64,000 nucleotides of DNA. It comes from Acytostelium subglobosum LB1. Lineage: Eukaryota > Evosea > Eumycetozoa > Acytosteliales > Acytosteliaceae. Shown here in pieces: positions 31,025 through 46,434 of this stretch (position 1 is the stretch's first letter; each line of letters starts with the position of its first letter). The translations under genes were made by a program, and so were the position numbers. Under the pieces are notes generated by a model. The model was not told the DNA's origin, did no database searches, and worked only from the letters and a program-made list of their open reading frames with translations. The DNA lies in contig NW_012236498.1 of assembly GCF_000787575.1 (NCBI RefSeq), positions 192,325 to 256,324 on the forward strand, given 5' to 3'.

Positions 31025-31514
31025 GAGAAAGAGAGATGGAATGTTATTAGCTCATGTATCTATCCATCATCGCTTCATGTAATATATATAATAATAAACC
31101 ATTCATTTATTAATGTTTAGATTTAACATAAAGATGATGATCATCGTCATAATCCTTGTTTGGCATCGCGCGAACCCTAGAGGGGCTAGACGACCACGAC
31201 CTCGAGCTTCAATCCCCCAGGCAACAGGGAAACACTCAACACCCCCACCACCTTTAACACCAATCGCATTGGGAACACACACATCCAAACAAATAACAAC
31301 AACACCACTCAACTCACTATTCGATTACTTCCATCCACCATCACTTCAACACATTAATACCCACCTGTAACTTGCCATTAATGTTTAGTCATCTATATTA
31401 TCAATACAATTGTTCAATCTCTGACTTTGATTGACACTATCATTCATTCATTCCTTCAAGTAGTAGTAGTAGTATTTATCCTACCTGTACATATAAATAA
31501 TAAGAATATATAAC
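31025..31514. other. intergenic spacer
   Basis: Polyadenylation-type AATAAA occurs at 31092. A GC-richer stretch at 31150-31250 (CGCGCGAACCCTAGAGGGGC region) stands out but yields no gene. The rest is promoter-like DNA with TAG and CATT repeats ahead of the exchanger gene. Confidence 0.45.
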
Positions 31515-33672
31515 ATGAATATTGGGAATTGGTCAAGACCATGGAGGAGGTCATCACCATTCCTATTCCTACTTTTGACATTATTGTTCATGTTGATATT
31601 GGTCACTTCATCAACTACTACATATACATCACCAGAAGCAACAGATAATACAATCAATATACAAACTCAGCAAGATCAAGTACCTAGACAAGGACAAGGA
31701 CAAGGAAAAGGACATCAACAAAAGTCAATAATATCAGATTTCGATGTGGATGATAGTAGTTATTCACCAGAGGTTAATCAACAAGCAGAGAATAATGCAA
31801 TATTGGTTATATTAGGAATGTTATGTGGTGCTGTATTTATAGTTTATATCTTGGTTTCATTGCATATACCATTCATACCAGAGTCTGTAGCAATAGTTGT
31901 CTATGGTATTATAATTGGAATCATCGCAAGATTTACCAACAGTGCCATGGCAGAGAGAGTGACAACTTTCAATCCAGACCTATTCTTCCTATTCATACTT
32001 CCAACGATCATCTTTGAGACTGGATTCTCATTGCCAAAGGTATACTCATTCATCCATTAATTCAAATCAATCATTCCTAACCATACTCAATCATACATTC
32101 ATTCAAACATTGGTTAGACGGACTTCTTTCACCATTTTATACCAATCATTATATTTGCCGTGTTTGGTACAATGATATCATTTGCTGTTACAGGTGCAGG
32201 AGTTTATGTAGTTGGACTTCTTGGATGGTCTTATCCACTAAGTGCCAAGGACTCATTCATGTATGTCGTCTTCATCACTCACTCTCCAACTCAATCACTG
32301 ACTGTATCAACAAAACAATAGATTTGGAGCAATGACATCGGCAACAGATCCTGTGGCTACTTTGGCAATCTTCCAAGCACTTAATGTCGACTCCACTTTG
32401 TATATGTTAGTGTTGGGTGAGAGTATATTGAATGACGCTACTGCCATTATGCTCTATCGAACAGTTGAGAATTTCTCACTCAACCTACTCTGGATCAACT
32501 TATTGACATTCTTTGCAGTATCCATTGGTAGTGTTGCACTTGGAATTGTCATGGCACTTGTACTCTCATTGGTAAGATACCTTCTATCATTCAATCAAAC
32601 TTAACTCGCTGACTCATTCATCAATGTGGAATAGATGCTCAAGTTTATCAACTTCGGTAAATTCCCAGCCTTGGAGACAATATTTATGATTATGTTCTCC
32701 TATGCCTCTTATGTCCTTGCAAATACATTGGAGATATCTGGAATATTGGCTGGTATGTTAGCTAATCAATCATTTATATGGACCTTCTCAACATGATACT
32801 AACTCCTATACATCACTTCGTAGTGTTCTTCTTTGGTATTACATTCAATCAATATGGTGCGTACAGCTTGTCACCTTACACCAAGTTGACATCCAAACAA
32901 CTATTCAGGACAGCAGCATTCATTTGTGAAACATGTGTCTTTATCTACATTGGTATATCAGCATCATTCCACAGCTTTACATTCAATACTGGTCTATTCA
33001 TTTGGAGTTTTGTAAGTAATAGGCTATCATTCATGATGGAATGATCGATCACATACTTACATCAGATCCATATTCTTTAACTAGGTATTCTTATTGGTAT
33101 CCAGAGCAATGTCAGTGTTCCCAATATGCTTTATACTCAACAAGATTAAGAAGGATAAGATACCAATGCCAATCCAGGTGGCATTATGGTTTGCTGGATT
33201 GAGAGGCGCAATAGCCTTCTCTCTAAGTCTCTTCTACAAATCTCCATCACAGGCTTACATTCAAACCGATGTATTGTTGAATGTCTGTGCCACTCTGTTC
33301 ATCCTGGGCATTGGTACATACCCTCTGCTCAAGGTGTTGGGTATCAAGACGGCCTCATCAGATCAATCACTCAACAACATCACACAGGTAATGAGCAAGA
33401 AGACCAAGGCAAAGGAGAGGACAAAGTTGTATCAGAGTATCGATGACAAGTACTTTAAGAAGTGGTTCAGGAGAAAGCTGCCGCCACTGTCCAACGAGGC
33501 CATTCAGATCTTTGAGCGATTGGTCAAGTTCTCAAATGAAGAGGATATCGACACGTACACATTCAACTCGCCAGAGTTGAGATTCGAGCTACTGGAGAAT
33601 GCTGAGGACAACTTCAATCACAACTCTGATCCAACATCGCCATTGATAGAAGGTGGTCCACTGGTACTCTAG
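31515..33672 (+). CDS. Na+/H+ exchanger, NHE8-like (CPA1)
   Basis: Six exons: 31515-32039, 32118-32260, 32322-32571, 32635-32752, 32824-33011 and 33085-33672, in phase, 603 residues. N-terminal signal or first membrane segment, a Q/G/K-rich luminal stretch, then about 12 membrane segments. Family signatures: [29 protein letters not shown] (ion-binding region), [27 protein letters not shown] and [13 protein letters not shown]. The cytoplasmic tail of about 110 residues is hydrophilic. The match is closest to organellar NHE8-type members, which exchange Na+ or K+ for H+ in Golgi or endosomes. Placement of the subtype is by eye. Confidence 0.88.
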
Positions 33673-33770
33673 ATATCACGATTGATCGACTGTTGTTTGG
33701 TTGATTGATTGATGCCGACTAATCTGTTTAATAATATAATCTCACGACATTGTAAACAAGCTGAGCTTAA

Positions 33771-35294
33771 TTAATACTTTGATGTTGATGACTTTAACCT
33801 TTCGACCACCTCACTGGCAGCACGCTCTCCACTCTCAAGTGCACCTTCCATGTATCCAATCCAGATTGAAGCTGTCTCTGTACCAGCCCAGTGAATGCGT
33901 CCAACTGGGTTACGTAGTGCTCCGGCACAGCTCTCCAACACACCAGGTCCAGCATAGGACACGTAGCATCCTCTGGCATACTCATCGTTCTTCCAGTACT
34001 TCTCCAAGAAGTACTTGGGCTTGAGAGCACGCGGTCCCCACCAACGAGCGTAGCATTCGAGCACGGCTTGCTTGCGCTCCTCTGGTGTCTTTCTTCCCCA
34101 CTCCTTGGCTGGTCCACCGGCAATGAATCCAACGATGGCGGTCTTCTTGTCATCGTGTGAGGAATCGTCGTAGCATATATAGATTGGACCCTTGTCGCTC
34201 AGAGCCTCGGCACTGTATCCATCCTGTCTCCAGAACGGTTCGTCATAGATGGCAATCGTCTTGATGACGGTGCCCATTGGCAGACGCTGGGTGAGCTCGT
34301 CACGCTCGGGTGGCATTAGTGGACGATACTCTATTCTTCCGGCCAGGGGTGGGGGCACGGTCACAATGACGAACTTGGAGTGGAAGGTGACACCCTTGTC
34401 GTTGGTCACCTGGCATCCCGAGCCATCCTGGTGAATTGACTTTATCGGTGAGTTGAGCTTGCAGTACTGCAGTCCAACCTTCTCGGCCAACCTCTCAGAT
34501 ATCTGTTGAGAGCCACCAATCATTCGTCTCTCCTGTGCTCCACCTCTAATATCAGCCAGAAGACCATAGTTTCCAGCGGCCTTGATGAACAACAGGAACC
34601 AAAGGAAGCTAACCTCTGATGGATCGGCAGCCAAACACACCTTGACGAACCAATCAATGATGTTCTTGGCCTCAACGTCCTTAATATTCAATGTTGTCCA
34701 ATGTTGAACAGTCATATGATCCCTTCAATAGTGTGTTTGTTAGTTCTGGTCATCACTTGATAGTGTGATGATGTACACCATAATACATACCATTCATGTG
34801 CTCTTGGATGCTTGTGAGGTGCCTTGGTATCAATTGTATCGGCTAGTTTATCGACGAGGGCGATGGCATCCTCAAGACCAGCCAAACTGTATTTGGAAGT
34901 GTTCAACGATGAGATGTTTCCTTCATAGTAGATCTTCTTTCCATTGAGTTCCAATACATGTTTGCCCTCATCATATTGCTCAAAGGTCTTGATGCCCAGC
35001 TCGTCACATAGCTTCCTCAAGTGAGTATGCGTGCCACCCATCCATTGACCACCAAGATCAAACCAATATCCATCGACCTCCAACGATTCAGTTCTTCCAC
35101 CAAACCTCTGCAGCAAGTTAAGTACTTGTAAGTTAGTAAAATGATTCAGTAAGTCTAGATAATGCCTCGCTCACTACACATACATCTCTGGCTTCAAGTA
35201 CCAAGACGGTTTTATTCTGGTCTCTTAAAGATCTAGCTGCTTGGAGACCTGACAGGCCTCCACCAATAACAATGCAGTCGTACTGCGTCTTCAT
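33771..35294 (-). CDS. flavin-containing monoamine oxidase-like protein
   Basis: Three exons on the minus strand (35294-35184, 35107-34791, 34722-33771), 459 residues. N-terminal dinucleotide fold with GGGLSGLQAARSL; the first junction rebuilds LEARDRFGGRTES, the standard FAD-binding second motif. Substrate-side segments include DLGGQWMGG and IHQDGSGCQVT. The C-terminal FAD-contact motif is HWAGTETASIWIGYMEGALE. No C-terminal membrane anchor is present, unlike mammalian MAO-A and -B, so the enzyme is probably soluble. Substrate cannot be read from sequence; amines or polyamines are the usual choice. It converges on the exchanger gene (98 bp between stops). Confidence 0.87.
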
Positions 35295-35626
35295 TTGTTG
35301 TTATATTTGTAAAGTTATAATATTAGTATCTGTTGTTGTTGTTGTAATTGAGTATGAATGAATGAGATGTATTAGATGGAATTTAACACCATTGTAGAGT
35401 GTTGGGTGAGTGTTGCCCTCACTGTTTAGAGATGTGTTTGTTGTTCACCCCATTCTACAAGATCTTGATATCCTATTCAGGAGATAACCCCAATCTTACA
35501 CTTTATGAGCTTCACTTCTTTTCAAACCCTTGAAGTATCTTCTTTGACATTACCTTTATTTATTTAATCACTATCTCTCTATCTCTATCATTCTATCTAT
35601 CATTATTATTTATTTCCACGATAACA
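35295..35626. promoter_or_regulatory. divergent promoter region
   Basis: 332 bp between the amine oxidase start and the coiled-coil gene start. AT-rich, with a GTT run near 35331-35345 and CTAT repeats near 35575-35600. No specific site recognised. Confidence 0.4.
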
Positions 35627-36511
35627 ATGAACAATATGAATATACCAAAGTGGCTCAACAACTACCAATATTTTGTTGATGATGCCAACTACAACAACAA
35701 TGAGATTGAGAATCAAGACTCCAACAATATGAATAATGATACAAATAATAATAACAATACTTTGATAACGTATAGAAGTGAGTTGGATGAGGTTAGAGGT
35801 GAATGGAATGAATACTTGTTAAAGTATAATAGAGCATGTGATTATTATCAATCATTGAAACAATTGATTGCATTTTTGTCAACCAAACATCACAAGCTTG
35901 AGATGGAGTATATGTCATTGGACACAAAGAATAATGAGAAGTTGATTGAGATTGCAAGGATGAAGTATACTATTATTTGTTTGGATAGAGGTAATATCTT
36001 TAAATTAATTTAAAGAGTACCTCCCTTGATATTTTACTAACTAAATTGGATGATTGATAATAACTAAGACTTCAAGAGAGTGATCAAAGATATTATCAAT
36101 TTGAGATTGAAGTCCAGGACCGAGTCCAACATATTGGATGGTGAGAGGAATGACTATGACAAAGAGTACAAGTTTATGGATGAGGTCAAGAGTGAGTTCA
36201 ACTCAGTCTTGAACCAATCAACGACATCAATTGAGAAAGAGAAGTCAATCGTACAACAGAATATTGGTATGTTTGGTAGAGAATAGTGTTTGTATGACTT
36301 ACTAATTGTAAACTTTAATTAAGATGATGTACTTAGTGGTGATGTTGAGCATAGTGCCTATGATGAAGAGGATAGGGAGAAGTATCTGGCCGAGCTGAAG
36401 GAGAAGGAGTCCAAACTGAACAAGAAGATCAATGAACTTACTGATCATGTCCACCAGGAGAAGAGGGATCAGTTGGAGACATTGAGGAAGAGATGTCAAA
36501 CCTCATGTTAG
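35627..36511 (+). CDS. Asn-rich coiled-coil protein, unknown function
   Basis: Three exons (35627-35990, 36069-36266, 36324-36511), 249 residues. An Asn-rich N-terminus (residues about 20-46) precedes three coiled-coil stretches: RSELDEVRGEWNEYLLKYN to IARMKY, then EYKFMDEVKSEFN, then REKYLAELKEKESKLNKK to the end. No globular domain is evident. The compact size and parallel coiled coils resemble small kinetochore or spindle-pole components such as Spc24/Spc25 types, but I see no diagnostic motif and make no assignment. Confidence 0.6.
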
Positions 36512-36907
36512 AGAATGAAAGAAAGATAGAGTGAATGAAATGAAGGGAGGGAAGGAATGGGTAGAGCCACCTCCTTGTGTTTTTGATGATCATGCTAGAA
36601 TGACACCCCCTTTTTTTTAATTAACACCCTCTCACCCTGAGGGAAGTGCACAGTTCAGCTGTAAGAGCAACAGACATTGTCAGTCAGCTACAACAAGACA
36701 GACAGATAGATAGGTAGATTGGGTAGATAGATAGATAGAGAACGTTGTTGTTGCAAAAGGTTTGGGGAATAGAGTAAATAGAGAGATGTGCATGTGAGCT
36801 ACCTGTGACACAAAGACACGACAAAGACAGACAGAACGATCAGATACCTATTTATATATATATATACACATTAAAGGGACACTGATAACAACAACACTGC
36901 CCTCTTT
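36512..36907. other. intergenic spacer
   Basis: AT-rich, with a run of eight T near 36611, GATA repeats near 36705-36740 and a TA run near 36850. Serves as 3' flank of the coiled-coil gene and promoter of the kinase gene. No gene recognised. Confidence 0.5.
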
Positions 36908-39339
<2,432 letters not shown>

Positions 39340-39734
39340 GAATTATGGATGGGCCATCATTAATAATAAAGCAGAAGGAAGTGATCATTCAAAAAGCTGG
39401 ATCATCTTAATGCTCTCATGACGATCATGAATTTGACAATTGTGTACTTCAGTGTCGATTCATCAAAGCGCTGCAATTGCAACAGACAATGTCAAGTCTG
39501 TAGACTAGGCGGGAACAGAAGTCCGTTCGAAAAGGTATTTTTGGGTTTTGCAAAAATAAATAAAATTGGGTTTTGCGAAACAGTGTTGGGCCGATCCAAG
39601 ATTCAAAATTGGGTTCAGTCAAAAACAGATTAGTTCTAAACAATTAATAATAATCTTCACCATTATATATATATTATTCATATACATATACAATACAATA
39701 CAATATACTTTAGATATAGATACAACATACATTG
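39340..39734. other. intergenic spacer
   Basis: 3' flank of the kinase gene and promoter of the DOCK gene. Positions 39535-39630 contain imperfect repeats of AAAATTGGGTT and TTGGGTTTTGC. The rest is TA-rich. No gene recognised. Confidence 0.45.
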
Positions 39735-42700
39735 ATGATGTCGACATCATTGAATGATACTCAGCAACAAGGCGAGACTGCTGAGGGCGCAGCATCGCCC
39801 TCACCACAGAACTCACCTTCGGTGATCAAGAGGATTGTACCGGCTTTGTTACCAGAGGCCTCACAACCAAATAGTGCACCACCATCACCACAGACACCGA
39901 GAGCAAATGGTGGATCACAACTACAAATGGATACTTCAACAACAATAGGCAACAATAATAACAATCCATCATCAGTGATATCAAGACTCTCAACATTGGT
40001 ACCTTCATCACCAAAGACTACATCATCAACAACACAGAATGGACAGAGTTCACCTTTGTCTGGCTCGCCACAGACGTCGGCTGCGGATGGTCTACGTCAG
40101 TTTGCCTCGCGCAAGTATCAGGCCGTGGCATCATTCCTTTCGATTGCGCTCAAGGACGAGGAGATACAACAACACAACCCTCTGCGATTAACTTGGAGCG
40201 ACTTTGAAGCCGAGTACGAGAAGGAATGCCAAACACTGCCAGAGGGACTGCGCTTCCCAAATGGTGAAGTGCTCGTGAGACGCATCGAGAAGTGTCCACG
40301 CTATATATTCCCGCCGACTGTGGGTCTGGTCATGGGCGGCCTCGAGCAGCATGTCAAAGACATCATACATCACTTCTACAAGGACTATCTGATCGTGCAG
40401 AACAAGAGCGAGTTGGCGCGCAGTCAGTCTGGACGAAGGTCCAGCGCAGGATTGGCCAGCAAGTCAGCAATGTTCAGTTTGGCCAACAACAACAATACCT
40501 CGCCAACAATGTCATCGTCGCCGAGCGAACACAGTAATCCACTCAAGAGTCAGTTGTTCTCAAGAACAAAGATTAGCGCGTCAATCAATGGTGGTGGTGG
40601 CAAGGGCAATGTGAACATATCAACAACACCAGGACGACGAACCATCATCGAGACATCAGGCGACGACCTAATATCATTCATGGCTCCACCATCAATCACA
40701 ACCACCGCCACACAAGATCCACTCAAACAATTGATACCAGAACGATAGTATGTAGATGGATATACAGAGAGACCTCGAAGTGAGCTCATATGACTAACAC
40801 TGATCCTAGTGGCCTGGAACTATTGTGCGAGGTCAAGGAACTCAAGTTCCTGCATGACATTGAACCTTTGTTCTGCACACTGTACATTGTGGACTTGGAT
40901 AAGCGCGAGAGGATATCAGAGAACTTCAACTTCCACTTGAACTCAAAGCAGATGTTGGACTCACTCAAGATCAACAGCGACACGATACTGGGCGGGTGGG
41001 CCTGCCAGCGACAGGCACTGTTCTCGCTCAACAAGTACCATCCAAACATGTACTTCATTCTGCGAGTGTATCATATCTTCCGTGGCGACATTGAGAAGGA
41101 CATCAAGCCCTACATCAAGGACTACAAGAAACAAAACAAACCCAATGTCATCACTCAGTTCAAGGCCGAGATCGTCGAGAAGTGCTCGGGCTGGGGCGCG
41201 TCGCCCGACCATCACGATCTTCAACCGTTGGCGTGGGGAGCCTACCCGGTGTTCCATCGTCCGACACTGACTACCACGACACAGGCGTCAGCATCAACCG
41301 CCAACCTGTTACAGTATCTTCAACAACAGCAACCTCTTCCACAGTCACCGTCGCAAGCGCAATCGACACCAGCCACACCTTTATCTCCACCCCAGTCACC
41401 TTCACCAACGATCAACTCTACATCACCGCCTTACAATCCAATGTTATCGCCACCCAGCGTCAACATGACCAAGGCACGCAGCTACACACCTCCTCCAAAC
41501 ATCCCCACGCCACCGCCACCTCCCATGTCACCGTCAACCACTCCACCCATCATCATGTCACCTCATGGCAACAAGACCAACATTGAGATTGTGGGCATGG
41601 TGCCGTGCACGCCCAACCTGAACGACAGATCGATTTGCGAGTTGCTCATCAACGACAAGGACCTTCGCAAGATGAAGACTGTGCAGGCCAGCTTCACAAT
41701 GACTTTGCGAACGTTGGATACGGACGAGGAGGTCAAGGGTCGCATCAGCCCGTCGCTGGTGCCCCTGCTGCCCACTGTTGAGCCCGAGAACCTGCATCAG
41801 AGCGGTCTTATTCGCGACATCCAGGACTTTAGCGAGACACCCTATCCCTTTGTTGAGTATATCAACAACTTGTATATTTATCCAGACACTGCACTCATCA
41901 AGAGCTACAAGAATCCCAACCTGCAGATTCAGGTGCAGCTGGTGGAGGACTTGGTCAGCCTCAAGGCCATCAAGTGCGTCTATCCAACGACGCCACCCTA
42001 CATCCCCACCAACCTGTGGGACAAACTGAACATGCCCGGCCCCGGCCAACCAGGTCCCACACCATCCATGCCCTTCCCACCTCTCGACTTTGGATGCTAC
42101 TCGTCTGTGTCGTTCCACGACAAGCGTCCACTTTTTGTCGAGGAGTTCAAGCTGAAGCTGCCGACCAAGCTCACCGGACAACACCTGTTGTTCACCTTTT
42201 ATCACTCCAATCCCAACTCCAAGAAGGAACAAAAGACAGCGATTGGCTACGCTGCCATCTCGCTGCTGCAGGCGCAGGGCATGTTCTTGCGCGATGACAT
42301 CTATCATATACCGATCAGTAGCGAGCTGTCGTCCACACTGGACACGACCATCATCACATCCGAGGAGAACAAGAAGGAGAAGCGCGAGTACTTCACCTTC
42401 CGTCTCAAGCTGGTCAGCAGTGTGATCACACAGGACACCAACATCTCAATGTTCTTCCGTCACTTTAGCAGTGAACACAACTCTATTGGACGCACGCAGG
42501 AAGTTGTCAAGGGCATCCAAAAGATCGATCGACTGAGTTGTGTCCAATTCTTCCCATCCATCCTCGATCAACTATTCCAAATCATGGTGTGCTGTGCCAA
42601 CGATGTTGCCATGCAGGCATTCTCATCAATATTACATGTGATCAAGATGTAAGTTGCAACCTCAATCACTCAATGGAACTACTCCACTCACTAACTCAAT

Positions 42701-45700
42701 CAATCATACAGAGTTGATGGATACGAGAAGAAGGCAGGAACAGAGAAGAGTAGATTGTTGACGTATTACTCAGAGTATATGTTTGATTATGTACCTGATT
42801 CAAAGAACCTTTATGAGGAGCTGTGTAGACAGTGGCTACACGCAATGCATGGCGACAGTGGAGGTGGCTCGACCAAGACCAACTCCAACCTCATCTTTGT
42901 CAAGGACTTTAGATTGAATTGGTTCCTCTTTGACATTATGACCAAGTCGATGGCACTGTCCTTGGCCAACTCATCGCAGCTCGACTCTGACCTGGGTCGT
43001 GAGAACCGTTTCAAAGTGGAGTTCCAAGAGAACCTGCATCGTCTCGTACTCAAGCTGCTGCCACAGAGTGACTCAACCAACATGTCAGTTCAAAGTTGGG
43101 AGTTCTTCACCAAGTTCCCATACTTTATCAACAACCTCTTCCCTCTGATCGACAGAGGATTCCTTTATAACCTGGTACGTACATCAAGGTACAAATTATG
43201 GCGTCTATGGATGGCCAATCCACTAACTTACACTCGATCAATCAAACAGATATATAGTTACATTGCACGTATAGTTACATTCTCCAATGGAAGCGAGAAG
43301 GATAAGGACAACATTGCATTAATCACAATCAAGTTCAACTTCCTCAAGATCATCTGCGACTATGATCACTACATTCCACTCAACTTCCCTCTGCCCATCC
43401 AGGTTGTAGACTCAATATCAGACTTGACCACAAAGTTCTTGTATGTTATTACTTTGATTGATCATGACACATGATGAATCGACACTGATATTCTCAACCA
43501 TTCAAATAGCAAACGACATTTCATTGCAGTGTTATTGATCAATGAGGTTGAAGCATGCCTCAAACAGAACAAACCATCGATACGCAATCATGCCATTCTT
43601 ACATTGAAGCAACTGTTGAAGAAGCATCACTACGATCCACGTTACCAAATGCAGGACATCCGTGAGAAGATAGCCACTATCTACTTCCCATTCGTACTAA
43701 TGGTATGTCCGTCCGACCTATACATCATGGAATCATTCCAACTCCCACTAACCAATCAATCAATCATATGATTAGATGGTGGAACACTATTCAATATTGA
43801 GTTATGGATTGGATGCAATCAATGAGTTACCGGAATGGTTGACTTGTTTGATTTGGATACTTCAATATTGTAATCGATCATTGTTGAGAGTTTGGTTCCA
43901 GAAAGAGACAGAGACACGTCAGCTCAACTTCCTCTCAATCATGTTGTTGTCATTGGAGACGTTCAAAGATGAACCATCGATACACGAGATCATCCAGCTG
44001 GACATTGAGATATGCAAGCTGATCCTGGAGGACTTCAAATCGATCGAGGACAAGGTGTTCAACATGGTTATGAACAACATTCAGCGCGCATCCACGCTGG
44101 CCACGCACGACCTGTTGCCCGAGGTCTACAAGTTGATCCGCGAGACGCTGATACCCAATCACTCGATCAACATCTTCCAATCATCACAGAACTCCTACTG
44201 CGAGATACTGTCCTACGAACTGTTCTGTGCGGCTGACTCGCCCAAGCTGGCCAACGAGGCATCGACACTCTTTTACCAACTGCTCGACCGTAACTTTGCC
44301 ACGACTAATGATGTGGCGCGCATGAAGGTCCAGTCGACGGTGGCCATCTCCAAGCTGGTCGGCGAGCTCAAGCTGGACAACTCCAACAATCTCACGGCGT
44401 TCCTGTCGCGAGTGCGTGCACAGCTGAAGGACCACGGCTCACAAACGTTCCAGAACCACGTGGACGAGTTGATCACTCGCATCAACACATTGATCAAGTA
44501 CGCCAACACTATAACTGCTAATCGATCAGATATAGAGATGGTGGCCGAGATGTATTATAACATTGCCAACAACTATTTTGAGAGTCCCAACCTGCGCGTC
44601 ACATGGCTCGAGAACCTCTCCAAGAAGAACACCGACAATGCACAGTACGATGAAGCGGCGCAGTGTCTGATACAGAGCGCCTTCCTCATCTCTCGCTACC
44701 TGTTCAAGTCTGGCAAGTATGGATTCGTCGGTACCACTTCCGACTACGTTGCCATTTGCCCCAATATTCCCAACGAACTAGAGTTGCCACCTCTCAAGGA
44801 CGACACGGTGCTACAGGCTTGGACCCTCGAGTACATGATCCATCTGTTGGAGCATGCCATTGAGCTTGGACTGCGAGCCAATCGCTACGAGCTGGCGATC
44901 GAGATCCACTCGCTCATCTCTGGCATCTACAAGTCCAAGAAGGACTACCGGTCGATGATCACAACGCTCTCCAATCAAAAGACAGTGTGCGAGACGATGG
45001 TAGAGAAGTCAAAGGACAGGTTCCAGCCCAAGTACTACAGGATCAGCTTCATTGGCAGTGGGTTCGAGGAGATGGACGGCAAGGAGTACATCTACAAGAA
45101 ACCGGCCGACTGTCTGCTCAAGCACATTCAGACACAGATTCGCGAGTACCTCAACGAGAAGTTTGGCAAGACCCTAGACCAGAACCTCGTGCTGCTGCCC
45201 AATGCCCCGTTCGACCGCGCCAGCCTGGACGCCAGCAAGCTCTACTTCCAGATCATCAATGTGGACGCCTACATTGAGCTGAGCCAGCTCTCTGCGGCCG
45301 ACGGCAAGTTTGACCAATACTTTGGCGTGTCACAGTTCATCAGTGAGACGGCGTACAGTCACGAGGGCAAGGCTATTCAGGAGGACTTGTCCAAGCAACT
45401 CAAGAAGAAGACCATCTTCTCGGTGGAGCCTGCATCATTCCCCTACATGAAGAATCGTATCGAGATCACGTCGAAGCGCGAGATCATCCTGTCGCCAATC
45501 GAGAATGCAATCGAATTGATCAAAGCGCGCACAGTCAAGATGGTGGAGCAGCTCAACACATCGTCGCCATCGATCAACTTGGTTCAACAACTCTTGCAGG
45601 GCACGGTACTACCAATGGTCAACGAGGGTCCTTTGAAGATCTGCGAGGTCTTTTTGCCAAAGTGCAATCCTAGCTCACCGCCCACGACACCAGTGCAGTA

Positions 45701-45944
45701 CAAGACAGAACATGTTGAGCAGCTCAGGAAAGAGATGTGTGGATTCCTTCATTACAGTCAACACTTGATCAGATTGAACAAACGATTGATCACTCCACAA
45801 CATCAAGACTTTCACAGTATGGTCGAGAAGCACTTTGAGCAACTGAAGAAGGACATGCAGGCCTATGGCATTGTAATGGCTGCGCCACACACCAGATTCA
45901 ACAGTCCAACTACTGCTACTGCTGCTGCTCCTTCAGGACAGTGA
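39735..45944 (+). CDS. zizimin-related DOCK-family Rho GEF
   Basis: Six exons: 39735-40747, 40810-42648, 42712-43174, 43250-43440, 43510-43702 and 43776-45944, 1955 residues. The 75-nt stretch 43175-43249 could be read through, but it has perfect intron features and interrupts FLYNL-IYSYIARI. N-terminus is S/P/T-rich, then a DOCK-C/D N-terminal block (PRYIFPPTVGLVMGG). The C2-like DHR-1 domain begins near residue 690 (LYIYPDTALIKSYKNPNLQI). The DHR-2 exchange domain occupies about 1440-1900, with SPNLRVTWLENL and YDEAAQCLIQSAFL as in zizimins (DOCK6-11), and the later KYYRISFIGSGF. DHR-2 catalyses GDP-GTP exchange on Rac or Cdc42-like GTPases and controls actin-driven motility. I see no obvious PH domain. 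Confidence 0.9.
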
Positions 45945-46434
45945 TCATTGGAGGATCTGTTCAACAATGAAATGATATCAACTTGATGTCCATTTATTTA
46001 TTTATTCCACATACATTGTCGTCTTCCAATCAATCACTCACACCACCACTCTCACACACACTTGCGATTCAATTTCATTAGCACTTTGCATCGGGATCAA
46101 AACACTCTACATCACAACAAGAAACAAAGAAACAAACAATCCACCCACACCCATCCACCCAACCAAACTTGATTGATTTTTGTTTCTGTTGTTGTAAACA
46201 CAACAACATTGACCAACTATTATTATTCACCTATTTAGATAGATAGATAGAGATAGAGATAGAAAGAGATTGTGTATGTGATCACATATACTCTTATTGA
46301 TTATGTATAATAATAGTAAATACTATCATTAATAATAATATCAATATCTATCAACTCATACTTTGTAATACTATATAACTACACTACAACTTATTTATTT
46401 AATCATTCAGCTTCAATAGATTCAATTATTATTA
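45945..46434. other. intergenic spacer and 5' leader
   Basis: CA-rich stretch (46020-46170), GATA repeats (46236-46265), then TAAT-rich DNA before the ankyrin-TBC start. No gene recognised. Confidence 0.5.

Noticed and set aside
41558-42307. Minus-strand frame of 249 residues
   Set aside because: Antisense of DOCK exon 2; no recognised domain and no splice support.
43175-43249. Coding read-through in the DOCK gene
   Set aside because: The 75-nt stretch has GT-AG ends, a CTAAC motif and normal intron length. Removing it gives a smoother protein.
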